In this document: positions 7,355 to 15,850 of the stretch, in pieces
How positions within the stretch are numbered: the first letter of the stretch is position 1
Layout: each line of letters opens with the position of its first letter
Source: Flavobacteriales bacterium
GTDB taxonomy: Bacteria; Bacteroidota; Bacteroidia; Flavobacteriales_D; Crocinitomicaceae
Length of the DNA: 64,000 nt
NCBI GenBank assembly: GCA_947454525.1
Contig: CANGJM010000010.1
Span: 1-64,000 of the forward strand
Direction of reading: 5' to 3'
Translations under genes and position numbers: made by a program
Notes under the pieces: generated by a model
What the model saw: only the letters and a program-made list of their open reading frames with translations
What the model was told of the DNA's origin: nothing
Databases searched by the model: none

Positions 7355-8359
7355 ATGAAGATTTCCGCATCTATTTACAGCGATAAAAGTCGCTCTTTAA
7401 AAGAAGTGATTCTTGATTTAGTTGCGCATCAAGTGGACCTATTGCATGTCGACTGTAACGATGATTTGAGTGTTTTTGAGGACATCGCCAAAATTCGAAC
7501 TTGGTGCGACTTACCCATTGACTTACATATCATCACGGAAAATCCATCAAAGTATTACGGTTTATTGGAAAGAAATCCAGTAGAATACGTGACTTTTCAA
7601 GTGGAAAACCTAAAAGAACCTTTAGAAATCCCAACTTCCATCACCGGAAAGAAAGGATTGGCCATCATTACCCCTACGCCAATTACCGCATTTGATCCCT
7701 ATTCGGACTTTGATTTTATTTTAATCATGGCAACGATTCCTGGACAAAGCGGAGGAAAATTTGATCGTCTGAATTTCTCCAAAATTCGTCAGTTCCGCAC
7801 CAAGTATCCAAGTAAATCGATTCATGTCGACGGCGGCGTAAACGGTGAAGTATCGTTCATCCTCCGCAATATGGGCGTTAGTTCAGCTGTTTCTGGTTCC
7901 TATTTGTTTAATGGACCTAGTATCGGGAATGCATTGATGAATTTAACGAAACGTGAAATTGAATCTACCTTTGAAATTGGTGATTTCATGATTCCCTTAA
8001 ACGAGGCGCCTAGCTTCGATGTCGTGGATTGCACGACAAGAAAAATCCTCGAGGCGGTAGAAATCGGTCAAATGGGATTTGCTTTGGCTTTGGAAGCAGA
8101 CCAACAACTATTCGGAATCGTTTCCAGTGCAGATATTCGCAAAACGTTTCTCAAACATTTAGAAAACACAGCGGACATTGATCCAAAAGAATTTATCAAT
8201 CGTCAGCCCATGTGCATTCAAGACACTGCGACTGTCATTGAATTATTACATACCTTAAAAAAATCCAACTTCCCTGTCATGTATTTACCGGTCGTGAACG
8301 ACAAAGGTCAGGCAGTGGGAATTATTAATTTTGTCAACCTCATCAAGGGAGAACTATGA
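7355..8359 (+). CDS. Ribulose-phosphate 3-epimerase-like domain fused to a CBS pair
   Basis: A 334-aa two-domain protein. Residues 1-200 form an epimerase-type TIM barrel: HVD (H31, D33), DLHII (H58), PGQSGGKF in place of PGFGGQ, and HVDGGVN (D159) keep the four metal-binding positions of ribulose-5-phosphate 3-epimerase. The usual MDG is replaced by NDD, and the ItvHxE His by Gln (TFQVEN). Residues about 205-334 form a CBS pair (GIVSSADIRKTF, GIINFVNLIKG) like that on arabinose-5-phosphate isomerase KdsD. Stand-alone epimerases end near residue 220, so this is a fusion. It leads the operon and overlaps the DAHP synthase by 4 nt. It may make a pentose phosphate for a 3-deoxy-ulosonate pathway, with CBS-ligand control. 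The reaction is inferred. Confidence 0.82.
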   Translation: MKISASIYSDKSRSLKEVILDLVAHQVDLLHVDCNDDLSVFEDIAKIRTWCDLPIDLHIITENPSKYYGLLERNPVEYVTFQVENLKEPLEIPTSITGKKGLAIITPTPITAFDPYSDFDFILIMATIPGQSGGKFDRLNFSKIRQFRTKYPSKSIHVDGGVNGEVSFILRNMGVSSAVSGSYLFNGPSIGNALMNLTKREIESTFEIGDFMIPLNEAPSFDVVDCTTRKILEAVEIGQMGFALALEADQQLFGIVSSADIRKTFLKHLENTADIDPKEFINRQPMCIQDTATVIELLHTLKKSNFPVMYLPVVNDKGQAVGIINFVNLIKGEL

Positions 8360-9354
8360 TCATTGAATTAAAATCAACCGTTAGCGCGAACGACTGCGCG
8401 ACATTCGCTGAAAAACACAAAGCTTTTCACATAACCTACGAAGGGAAAAACTACCTCATCACCGGTTCTGGTGTGAAGGAATTGCCTGCTGATCTCGAGT
8501 CAATCACAACGGAACATTGGGTATTTGCCAACGACATTCAATTGGCGTCCAAACGATTTCGTTCGGAAAAACGCGAAGTAAAAATTGGTAATGTGAGCAT
8601 TGGTGGAACTACCAATCATACCATTTTAATCGGTGGACCTTGTTCGGTAGAATCCGAAGAACAAATTCGTTCGTCTGCGGAATTGCTCGTTGGAATGGGC
8701 TTAAGCACCTTGAGAGGTGGTTGCTACAAACCAAGAACGAGTCCGTATTCATTCCAAGGATTAGGATTAGAAGGATTGCAATTGTTAGCAAAAATGCGCA
8801 CGGAATACGGTTTAAACGTCATTACAGAAGCGCGCGATGCGACACACATTGATGAAATCATTGAACACACGGACATCATTCAAATTGGTGCAAAAGCGAT
8901 GTACGATCAAGGAATTTTACGTGCGTGTGCAAAAATCAAGAAACCAGTATTGATCAAACGTGGATTCGGAACGACACTTCAAGAATTCGTTCAGGCTGCT
9001 GAATTTGTTTTGGCTGGTGGAAACGAAAATGTGATTCTTTGTGAACGAGGAATTCGTACTTTCGAAACCGGAACACGTTTCACCTTGGATCTTTGCGGTG
9101 TCGCTTGGTTACAAGAACATACGAATCTTCCAATCGTTTTGGATCCTTCTCATGCAATGGGATATGCGTATGGTGTCAATCCATTAGCTCGCGCATGTGT
9201 GGCCATGGGAATCGATGGACTTTTAATCGAAGCGCATCCAAATCCAAAAGTGGCGAAATCAGATGCTTCACAGCAATTGAATTACGAAGAATTCAAACAA
9301 TTACAAAAAGACCTTCAAGCTGTTGCGGCAAGTGTAGGTTACAAAATGATATAA
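8356..9354 (+). CDS. 3-deoxy-7-phosphoheptulonate (DAHP) synthase, type I-beta
   Basis: A 332-aa aldolase condensing PEP with erythrose 4-phosphate, the first step to chorismate. An N-terminal ferredoxin-like regulatory domain (about 1-70; starts MIIELKSTVS) precedes a TIM barrel with GGPCSVES, LRGGCYKPRTSPYSFQG, and DPSHAMG. Predicted metal ligands are C96, H266, E292 and D303, with the same spacing as I recall for the Thermotoga maritima enzyme. No chorismate mutase domain is attached, unlike the bifunctional Bacteroidota enzyme. The KPRTSPYSFQG motif argues for DAHP synthase over KDO8P synthase, though the folds are related and the neighbour is KdsC-like. Overlaps the upstream gene by 4 nt (ATGA). 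Confidence 0.9.
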   Translation: MIIELKSTVSANDCATFAEKHKAFHITYEGKNYLITGSGVKELPADLESITTEHWVFANDIQLASKRFRSEKREVKIGNVSIGGTTNHTILIGGPCSVESEEQIRSSAELLVGMGLSTLRGGCYKPRTSPYSFQGLGLEGLQLLAKMRTEYGLNVITEARDATHIDEIIEHTDIIQIGAKAMYDQGILRACAKIKKPVLIKRGFGTTLQEFVQAAEFVLAGGNENVILCERGIRTFETGTRFTLDLCGVAWLQEHTNLPIVLDPSHAMGYAYGVNPLARACVAMGIDGLLIEAHPNPKVAKSDASQQLNYEEFKQLQKDLQAVAASVGYKMI

Positions 9355-9355
9355 C

Positions 9356-10033
9356 ATGTTATTAGAACAAAACATAAAAGGACTTTGTCAAAAAAACGGA
9401 ATCGAGTTTGATGATTTCTTGTCCGATTTGGATGTGGAACACGTGAATGAACTTTCCGTGTACGATTTAGAAGCTGTCTGTGAAGAATACGAAGTCGATT
9501 TGACAGCGCTTCTTTTCAAACCCTTGTTTCGCAATAACCATTTCAAAAAACAACTTGACAAATTGAAATTGCTCATTTTGGATGTCGATGGCGTTTTAAC
9601 CGACGGTGGAATGTTCATGAGTGAAAAAGGAGATCAGTTAAAACGTTACCACACGCAAGACGGACTTGCCATCATGCATGTGGTGAAAAATGGTCCGGTT
9701 CAATTGGGAATCATCTCCTCTGGATTTACGGAACACATGGTACAAGATCGCGCGGCGGTACTTGGAATCGAACTTGTGTACGTTGGACGTGAACCGAAAT
9801 TAGACATTCTAAATTCTTGGTGCAGTGAATTAGGAATCAGCTTAAACGAAGTTGGAATCATCGGTGACGATGTCAATGATTTAGCGGTGATGAAAGCCGT
9901 TGGATTAGCTATTTGTCCATCTTCTGCGGTAAATTCCGTAAAAACAGAATGTCACATCATCCTATCTCGTAAAGGTGGAGATGCGTGTGTTCGTGAATTC
10001 ATCGACCAATACTTACTCCCTCAAGGAATTTAA
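9356..10033 (+). CDS. KdsC-like HAD phosphatase with XRE-like N-terminal extension
   Basis: A 225-aa protein. Residues about 70-225 match the KdsC (3-deoxy-octulosonate 8-phosphate phosphatase) type of HAD enzyme: DVDGVLTDG with nucleophile D76 and acid/base D78, the motif II Ser in GIISSG, Lys in GREPKLD, and GDDVNDLAV. The first 60 residues (GIEFDDFLSDL, SVYDLEAVCEEYEVDLTALL) are helical and resemble a degenerate XRE helix-turn-helix; KdsC usually starts directly at the HAD domain. It begins 1 nt after the DAHP synthase stop and ends 3 nt before the next gene. It probably dephosphorylates a 3-deoxy-ulosonate phosphate; it may be the cell's KdsC. Confidence 0.85.
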   Translation: MLLEQNIKGLCQKNGIEFDDFLSDLDVEHVNELSVYDLEAVCEEYEVDLTALLFKPLFRNNHFKKQLDKLKLLILDVDGVLTDGGMFMSEKGDQLKRYHTQDGLAIMHVVKNGPVQLGIISSGFTEHMVQDRAAVLGIELVYVGREPKLDILNSWCSELGISLNEVGIIGDDVNDLAVMKAVGLAICPSSAVNSVKTECHIILSRKGGDACVREFIDQYLLPQGI

Positions 10034-10036
10034 TTT

Positions 10037-11257
10037 ATGAAATCAATCACATTAGGTGTCATCCGCGAAGGAAAAGTACCGCCAGATTTTCGTGTCCCAT
10101 TAACACCGAAACAGTGTAAAGCCATTGAAGTCCTTTATCCAGAAGTGAAAGTTGTCGTTCAACGCAGTCCCATCCGAACATATCCGGACGCAGCTTATGC
10201 GGAACAAGGAATTGAATTGGTGGATTCATTAGCGGATTGCGATTATATTTTTGGCGTAAAAGAGGTTCAAATCGCGGATTTAATTCCGAACAAAACCTTT
10301 TTCTTCTTTTCACATACCTTCAAAAAACAACCGTACAATCGCGATCTATTGAATGCCGTTTTGGACAAAAAAATCCGCCTGGTTGATTACGAAGTATTGA
10401 AAGATAAATACAACAAACGCATCATTGGCTTTGGTCGGTATGCCGGAATTGTTGGATGCTACAACGCATTCTTAACATATGGCTTAAAATCTGGACGTTA
10501 TTCCATGAAACCTGCCAATGAATGTGAAGACCGCAAGGAAGTGGAACAAGAATTGAAGAAAGTGGTCTTACCTGCTGATTTCCGTGTCGTTTTAACGGGA
10601 TTTGGTCGTGTTGGACATGGCGCAAGAGAAATCATTGATTTATTGCCAATCACGGAAGTAAGTCCGGAAGAATACTTGAAAAATTCTTTCGACGGACCCG
10701 TTTACACACATTTAGAGGCAGAGGATTATTTTGCTCCGAAAGATGGGACGTCCTTCGTGAAAAAGGATTTCTATTCGACGCCAGAAAAGTACTGTTCTAC
10801 TTTTGGACGCTATTCCAAAAAATCGGACATGTACATTCCGTGTCATTTCTGGAGTGCAAAATCTCCGTTCATTTTAACAAATGAAGATTTATTGCATACG
10901 GACAATCGAATCAAAGTTGTCGGAGATATTTCCTGTGACATTGCTGGACCTATCGCATGTACGATTCGTCCAAGTAAAATTGGCAATGGAATTTATGGCT
11001 ACGATCCACTAACGCAAACCGAAGTGGACTTCATGCAAGAAGGTGCGATTGCGGTGATGGCGATTGACAATTTACCATGTGAGTTACCAAAAGACGCATC
11101 TGAAGATTTCGGAAACGAATTATTGAAACATGTACTCCCGTGTTTGTTTGGAAAGGATCCAGATGAAGTCATTGCACGAGGATCACAAACAACGATAACA
11201 GGTGAATTAACCGAAGGATTTAGCTATTTAAGCAAATACATCGCTGGATTAGAATAA
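10037..11257 (+). CDS. Alanine dehydrogenase/saccharopine-dehydrogenase-like oxidoreductase
   Basis: A 406-aa member of the AlaDH/PNT superfamily. The N-terminal domain opens with GVIREGKVPPDFRVPLTP, the counterpart of the KE...RVALTP signature; the Rossmann motif is VVLTGFGRVGHGAREI (about 190). The C-terminal stretch AIDNLPCELPKDASEDFG is typical of the lysine-forming saccharopine dehydrogenase (LYS1) and lysine-ketoglutarate reductase branch rather than true alanine dehydrogenase. NAD(P)-dependent oxidative deamination or reductive amination is expected; the substrate is not clear. It sits in the same operon as dapD, so a lysine link is possible. Often annotated simply as alanine dehydrogenase. 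Confidence 0.8.
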   Translation: MKSITLGVIREGKVPPDFRVPLTPKQCKAIEVLYPEVKVVVQRSPIRTYPDAAYAEQGIELVDSLADCDYIFGVKEVQIADLIPNKTFFFFSHTFKKQPYNRDLLNAVLDKKIRLVDYEVLKDKYNKRIIGFGRYAGIVGCYNAFLTYGLKSGRYSMKPANECEDRKEVEQELKKVVLPADFRVVLTGFGRVGHGAREIIDLLPITEVSPEEYLKNSFDGPVYTHLEAEDYFAPKDGTSFVKKDFYSTPEKYCSTFGRYSKKSDMYIPCHFWSAKSPFILTNEDLLHTDNRIKVVGDISCDIAGPIACTIRPSKIGNGIYGYDPLTQTEVDFMQEGAIAVMAIDNLPCELPKDASEDFGNELLKHVLPCLFGKDPDEVIARGSQTTITGELTEGFSYLSKYIAGLE

Positions 11258-11273
11258 TTTTCTACATTCGTAT

Positions 11274-12605
11274 ATGATTGAAAAAGGAGATAAAAAAATC
11301 ATCCGCGGATGGGTGATGTATGACTGGGCAAATTCTGTCTATCCACTGATTATCAGTTCGGCAATTTTTCCAATATTGTACGAAACACAAACAAGTGTGA
11401 AGGATCCAATCACAAAGACCACCATTTTTGACACGGTTTCTGTTTTGGGAATGGAATTCAAAAACACGGAGTTTTACGCGTATTTGATCTGTTTATCGTA
11501 CATCGTTGTTGCCATGTTATCACCTGTTTTATCTGGCATAGCGGACGCAGGAGGAAAACGAAAACTGTTTATGCAGTTCTTTTGTTACCTCGGAGCAACT
11601 TCAAGCGGACTTCTCTATTTTTTCCATGCGGACCGTTGTTCTGTGGAAGGTGGACCATTCTACATCGATTGGAGTATTTTGGCGCTGTTCTTTGGTTCCA
11701 TTGGCTTCTGGGCAAGTTTAGTGTACTACAATTCCTATTTACCAGAAATCGCCGAACCGAAAGACCACGATAAAATCAGTGCACGTGGATTCTCCATGGG
11801 ATATTTGGGGAGTTCTATTTTGTTGATTATCGTATTAATTCTGACCGTTTTCACGAAAGCCATTCCCATTCGTTTTGCCTTTCCACTCGTTAGTCTTTGG
11901 TGGATTAGTTTTGCAACCTACTCCTTTATTCGCCTACCAAAATCGACTGCAACAACCAAAGTTGAAGGAAATATCATCCTGAAAGGATACCGCGAAGTGT
12001 ACAAAGTTTGGCAGGAAATCAAGTTGAATATTCCCTTGAAACGATATTTATTTTCGTTCTTCATGTTCAATATGGCTGTCCAAACAATCATGGTGATGGC
12101 CGTTGCTTTTGCCAACAAAGAAGTACGCGGAATCAAACAACAGGATCTCATCATCTCGATTTTGATTATTCAGTTTATTGGCATTCTCGGCGCCTATTTA
12201 TTATCCAAAGTGTCCAGTAAAATTGGAAACTTGAAGTCGATAGGGATTTCCATTGTGATTTGGATCGGACTCTGTCTTGGCGTTTACTATCTAGTATATG
12301 AACCTTGGCAGTTTTTCATTGCTGCAGCGGTTGTGGGACTTGTTATGGGTGGAATTCAATCTTTGTCAAGATCAACGTATTCTAAATTGCTTCCAGAGAC
12401 AAAAGACCTCACCTCCTATTTTAGTTTCTACGATTTAGCAGAGAAAATCGGATTGGCGGTTGGAACCTTAACTTTCGGACTCATTGAAGGATATTTAAAT
12501 ATCCGAACATCGATTTTAGCTTTAGTGATCTTTTTCTTCATTGGATTAGTCATCCTACTTTTCATTCCAAAAACATCAAACTTACAACATGAGACAACAA
12601 ATTGA
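11274..12605 (+). CDS. UMF1-family MFS transporter
   Basis: A 443-aa inner-membrane protein with about 12 helices. The N-terminus IIRGWVMYDWANSVYPLII is the hallmark of the UMF1/Atg22-like branch of the major facilitator superfamily, and GGIQSLSRSTYSKLLPE is its conserved motif before helix 11. The substrate is unknown; eukaryotic Atg22 exports amino acids from the vacuole, so amino-acid export is a guess. A TACATTCG box (11263-11270) sits 3 nt before the ATG and may be an internal promoter. The 3' end overlaps dapD by 17 nt. Confidence 0.9.
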   Translation: MIEKGDKKIIRGWVMYDWANSVYPLIISSAIFPILYETQTSVKDPITKTTIFDTVSVLGMEFKNTEFYAYLICLSYIVVAMLSPVLSGIADAGGKRKLFMQFFCYLGATSSGLLYFFHADRCSVEGGPFYIDWSILALFFGSIGFWASLVYYNSYLPEIAEPKDHDKISARGFSMGYLGSSILLIIVLILTVFTKAIPIRFAFPLVSLWWISFATYSFIRLPKSTATTKVEGNIILKGYREVYKVWQEIKLNIPLKRYLFSFFMFNMAVQTIMVMAVAFANKEVRGIKQQDLIISILIIQFIGILGAYLLSKVSSKIGNLKSIGISIVIWIGLCLGVYYLVYEPWQFFIAAAVVGLVMGGIQSLSRSTYSKLLPETKDLTSYFSFYDLAEKIGLAVGTLTFGLIEGYLNIRTSILALVIFFFIGLVILLFIPKTSNLQHETTN

Positions 12606-13398
12606 AGCAGCATGGGATAACCGTGAATTATTGAAGGAAAAAGAAACGATTCAAGCGATTGAAACAGTGATTGAGGACCTCGACAAAGGACTTCTTCGCG
12701 TTGCTGAACCAGGCGAAAATGATGAATGGATTGTCAACGAATGGATCAAAAAAGCCGTTGTCATGTACTTCCCGATTCGTCAAATGGAAACCATTGAGGT
12801 TGGTCCATTCGAGTTTCACGATAAAATGGCCTTGAAACGCAATTACAAAGAATTAGGTGTGCGCGTTGTTCCCCACGCAATTGCACGTTATGGCGCTTTT
12901 GTTGCTCCTGGCGTGATCATGATGCCATCGTACATCAATATTGGTGCATATGTCGATTCAGGTACCATGGTGGACACTTGGGCAACCGTTGGAAGTTGTG
13001 CGCAGGTTGGTAAAAATGTTCACTTAAGCGGTGGCGTTGGAATCGGTGGTGTATTGGAACCATTGCAAGCTGCTCCGGTGATTATTGAAGATGACGCATT
13101 TATCGGTTCGCGTTGCATCGTTGTGGAAGGCGTACGTGTTGGAAAGCAAGCGGTACTAGGTGCAAATGTCGTTCTGACGAAATCCACGAAAATTATTGAC
13201 GTAACTGGTCCAGAACCAATCGAACACCGCGGATACGTTCCAGAAAGAAGCGTTGTCATTCCCGGAACATACACAAAGGAATTCCCAGCTGGATCCTACC
13301 AAGTGCCTTGTGCCCTAATTATCGGTCAACGAAAAGCATCCACGGATTTAAAAACATCCCTGAACGATGCCTTACGCGAACACAATGTAGCAGTGTAA
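12589..13398 (+). CDS. dapD: 2,3,4,5-tetrahydropyridine-2,6-dicarboxylate N-succinyltransferase
   Basis: A 269-aa left-handed beta-helix acyltransferase of the succinylase branch of lysine/diaminopimelate synthesis. It transfers succinyl from succinyl-CoA to tetrahydrodipicolinate. Hexapeptide repeats run at about 105-200 (GAFVAPGVIMMPSYINIGAY, GTMVDTWATVGSCAQVG, VHLSGGVGIGGVLEP), and the N-terminal part has the usual FHDKMALK. Length is normal. It overlaps the transporter gene upstream by 17 nt, so translation is coupled. dapF is elsewhere in this window (53986). Confidence 0.95.
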   Translation: MRQQIEAAWDNRELLKEKETIQAIETVIEDLDKGLLRVAEPGENDEWIVNEWIKKAVVMYFPIRQMETIEVGPFEFHDKMALKRNYKELGVRVVPHAIARYGAFVAPGVIMMPSYINIGAYVDSGTMVDTWATVGSCAQVGKNVHLSGGVGIGGVLEPLQAAPVIIEDDAFIGSRCIVVEGVRVGKQAVLGANVVLTKSTKIIDVTGPEPIEHRGYVPERSVVIPGTYTKEFPAGSYQVPCALIIGQRKASTDLKTSLNDALREHNVAV

Positions 13399-13401
13399 AG
13401 C

Positions 13402-13782
13402 ATGAACATCCTCTTTCGTTTCAGTTTGTTATTTGGATTGATAGTCGTGCTGACTTCTTCCATCAAACAACCCATGCCTAGCGTTTCTGGACTGTGGTCC
13501 GAACATTGGATTGATAGCGATGTGGATTACGTCGACACCTTGCGTTTGAGTCAAAGAAATGATTCCCTTTTTATTTCCCTGCACAACTCACAAGTGGATT
13601 GGGTACCGAATTTCTACAAAGTGAAATTTGATGGCTCCCTCTTAACCTTTCAAATGGATGCGAATAACATCACCAATTTCTTTACCTTACAATTGTCCGA
13701 GGATCAAAAAAGATTCGATGGAAAGGTGCATACTTGGAGAGGAGAAATTCGGAAAATTTACTTGGTAAAAGAACGAGATTAA
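13402..13782 (+). CDS. Small exported beta-rich protein of unknown function
   Basis: A 126-aa protein with a hydrophobic N-terminal segment (about 3-20) that looks like a signal peptide, though no clear cleavage site or lipobox is visible. The rest alternates short strands (SGLWSEHWI, DTLRLSQRNDSLFISL, KIYLVKE), which suggests a lipocalin-like or small beta-barrel fold. It starts 3 nt after dapD and is last in the operon, followed by a weak hairpin terminator. No family recognised. Confidence 0.75.
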   Translation: MNILFRFSLLFGLIVVLTSSIKQPMPSVSGLWSEHWIDSDVDYVDTLRLSQRNDSLFISLHNSQVDWVPNFYKVKFDGSLLTFQMDANNITNFFTLQLSEDQKRFDGKVHTWRGEIRKIYLVKERD

Positions 13783-13842
13783 TCCAAATACTTGGTTTTT
13801 CAACTAAAAATTTGTTGTACATCGGTTCCCATTTCTCCATTT

Positions 13843-13863
13843 AATGACTTTTGTCATTTTTTT
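13843..13863 (+). terminator. Short hairpin terminator closing the dapD operon
   Basis: AATGAC (13843-13848), TTTT loop, GTCATT (13853-13858), then a T-run to 13863. The stem is only 6 bp, so it is a weak candidate. Confidence 0.5.
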
Positions 13864-13880
13864 CAGCCGCCTTGATTTAG

Positions 13881-13888
13881 TACCTTTG
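13881..13888 (+). promoter_or_regulatory. -7 box TACCTTTG for trhO
   Basis: A perfect TAnnTTTG element about 29 nt before the trhO start codon, giving a short leader. It follows directly after the weak terminator. Confidence 0.55.
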
Positions 13889-13916
13889 TGCTATTAATTA
13901 TTTAATTCAACATAGT

Positions 13917-15005
13917 ATGCAACTGTGGAATACGTTAAATAAGGAGGAATTAGAAGCGCATTTGCGTGAAGTGGGACATCAATTCATCACCATTTCATTC
14001 TACCAATACGCGCAAATTGAAAATCCTCACTTATTCAGAGATCACCTTTTCTTGATGTGGTCGAAATTAGAAGTCGTGGGACGAACATACGTCGCACATG
14101 AAGGAATCAACGCACAAATTGCGGTCCCAACACACAACTTGAGTCAGTTTCGCGAAGAACTATACGGCATTGAATTTTTAAATGGCGTCAGACTCAACTT
14201 CGCTGTTGACGATTCTGAAGCGGAATTTCCCTTTTTGAAGTTGAAAATCAAAGTGCGTGATAAAATTCTGGCGGACGGACTAGAAGATAAGACCTTCGAT
14301 GTGACCAACAAAGGAAAGCACTTGAATGCGCAAGAATTCAACGAATTAACGGAGAAGGAAGATACGATTCTCATTGACTTCCGAAATCACTACGAATCCG
14401 AAGTGGGACATTTCAAAGGAGCGATCCTTCCCGATGTCGATACGTTTAGAGAATCCCTTCCCTACATCGAAGAGACTTATTTGAAAGGAAATGAAGATAA
14501 AAACATCGTCATGTACTGTACGGGTGGCGTGCGTTGCGAAAAAGCATCCGCATGGTTCAAACACCGTGGATTCCAAAATGTCCATCAATTAGAAGGTGGA
14601 ATCATTAAATACGCCAACGACGCGAAGGAACAAGGAATAGAGAATAAATTTATTGGAAAAAACTTCGTATTCGATGAACGTCGAGGTGAACGTATTTCAG
14701 ACGACATCATTGCTGTTTGCCATCAATGTGGCGATCCTGCTGATACGCACACGAATTGTGTGAACGACGCGTGTCATTTGCTCTTCATTCAATGTGAATC
14801 TTGTAAGGAGAAAATGGAGAACTGCTGTTCATCTGATTGCCTGGAAACCATTCACTTACCTGAAGAGGTTCAAAAAGAAATGCGCAAGGGAATTGAGAAC
14901 AGTAATCGAATTTTCAAAAAAGGTCGATCAAATAAACTTCCCTTTAAACACAATACTGAAAAACCCTTATCTTTGATTGAACTTTCAATCAGAGAAAACA
15001 AGTGA
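13917..15005 (+). CDS. trhO: tRNA uridine(34) hydroxylase, rhodanese-domain (TrhO/YceA)
   Basis: A 362-aa protein of the UPF0176/YceA family, which makes 5-hydroxyuridine at the wobble position of tRNA using oxygen. The N-terminal part (YVAHEGINAQIAVP) is the family's acylphosphatase-like domain; a rhodanese domain follows at about 130-240 (ILIDFRNHYESEVGHFKGA, catalytic loop CTGGVRCEK). The C-terminal Cys-rich segment (about 265-310; CHQCGDPADTHTNC, CESCKEKMENCC) resembles a zinc-binding knuckle and is typical of the family. Its stop overlaps the GTG start of lgt. Confidence 0.92.
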   Translation: MQLWNTLNKEELEAHLREVGHQFITISFYQYAQIENPHLFRDHLFLMWSKLEVVGRTYVAHEGINAQIAVPTHNLSQFREELYGIEFLNGVRLNFAVDDSEAEFPFLKLKIKVRDKILADGLEDKTFDVTNKGKHLNAQEFNELTEKEDTILIDFRNHYESEVGHFKGAILPDVDTFRESLPYIEETYLKGNEDKNIVMYCTGGVRCEKASAWFKHRGFQNVHQLEGGIIKYANDAKEQGIENKFIGKNFVFDERRGERISDDIIAVCHQCGDPADTHTNCVNDACHLLFIQCESCKEKMENCCSSDCLETIHLPEEVQKEMRKGIENSNRIFKKGRSNKLPFKHNTEKPLSLIELSIRENK

Positions 15006-15850
15006 TTTTAGCTATAAACTGGACCGTTGATTCGGAGATTATTGATGGTTGGCGAACGCCTAACCTTTACGGATTGTTATTTGTAACCGGACTTATTCTC
15101 GGTTATTTCGTGGTGAAACGCATGTTCAAACAAGAACAAATCAGCGACGAACTATTGGATAAACTTGTTTGGTTCATGATTCCAGCAACTGTTATTGGTG
15201 CACGACTTGGACACGTGTTTTTCTATGGTCCTCTATTCGACGAAATACAAAATGGCGTTGTTGTCGACCGTGGTTATTTGTCTCATCCAGCCGACATTTT
15301 TAAAATTTGGGAAGGTGGATTAGCGAGTCATGGAGCAGCGATTGTTATTCTCCTTTCCTTGTGGTACTACTCCCAAAAAGTATTGAAACGTCCATACTTG
15401 TGGATGCTCGACCGAATTTCCGCACCCGTTGCGATTGGCGCGACGTTTATCCGACTTGGAAATTTAGTCAATCACGAAATGGTCGGAGATCCAACAAACG
15501 TTCCATGGGCATTCAAATTTCAAAACTATTGGAATGACCAATTGCACATGTACGATCCAACACCTAGACATCCAGCTCAACTTTACGAGGCCATTTGTTA
15601 CCTCGTTGCTTTTTTCATCCTCCTATTCCTTTATTGGAAAAAAGAAAAGTTCAAGCAACAAGGATTCATTTTCGGGTCCTTCTTGATCATGATTTTTGGC
15701 GCCCGATTCTTTATTGAATTCGTCAAAATTGGTCAGACCGCAAGAGACTTTGAATGGAGCTTAAACACCGGACAACTTTTAAGTATTCCATTTGTGCTGT
15801 GTGGTATTTATTTGATTTATCGCTCGTCAAAAAACAGTCCGGCACAATGA
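15002..15850 (+). CDS. lgt: Prolipoprotein diacylglyceryl transferase
   Basis: A 282-aa inner-membrane enzyme with about seven helices that moves diacylglycerol from phosphatidylglycerol to the lipobox Cys of preprolipoproteins. Diagnostic segments are YGLLFVTGLILGYF, IGARLGHVFFY, GGLASHGAA, and IRLGNLVNHEMVGDPT, the Lgt signature in which IGNFxNxExxG is usual. Length is normal. The start is a GTG (15002-15004) that shares bases with the trhO stop; its own stop shares bases with the ATG of the next gene, itself a lipoprotein. Confidence 0.95.
   Translation: MILAINWTVDSEIIDGWRTPNLYGLLFVTGLILGYFVVKRMFKQEQISDELLDKLVWFMIPATVIGARLGHVFFYGPLFDEIQNGVVVDRGYLSHPADIFKIWEGGLASHGAAIVILLSLWYYSQKVLKRPYLWMLDRISAPVAIGATFIRLGNLVNHEMVGDPTNVPWAFKFQNYWNDQLHMYDPTPRHPAQLYEAICYLVAFFILLFLYWKKEKFKQQGFIFGSFLIMIFGARFFIEFVKIGQTARDFEWSLNTGQLLSIPFVLCGIYLIYRSSKNSPAQ

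Noticed and set aside
8356..9354. Annotation of the aldolase as KDO8P synthase because of its KdsC-like neighbour
   Set aside because: KPRTSPYSFQG and GPCSVES are DAHP synthase type I-beta motifs; KDO8P synthases have a different sequence at those places.
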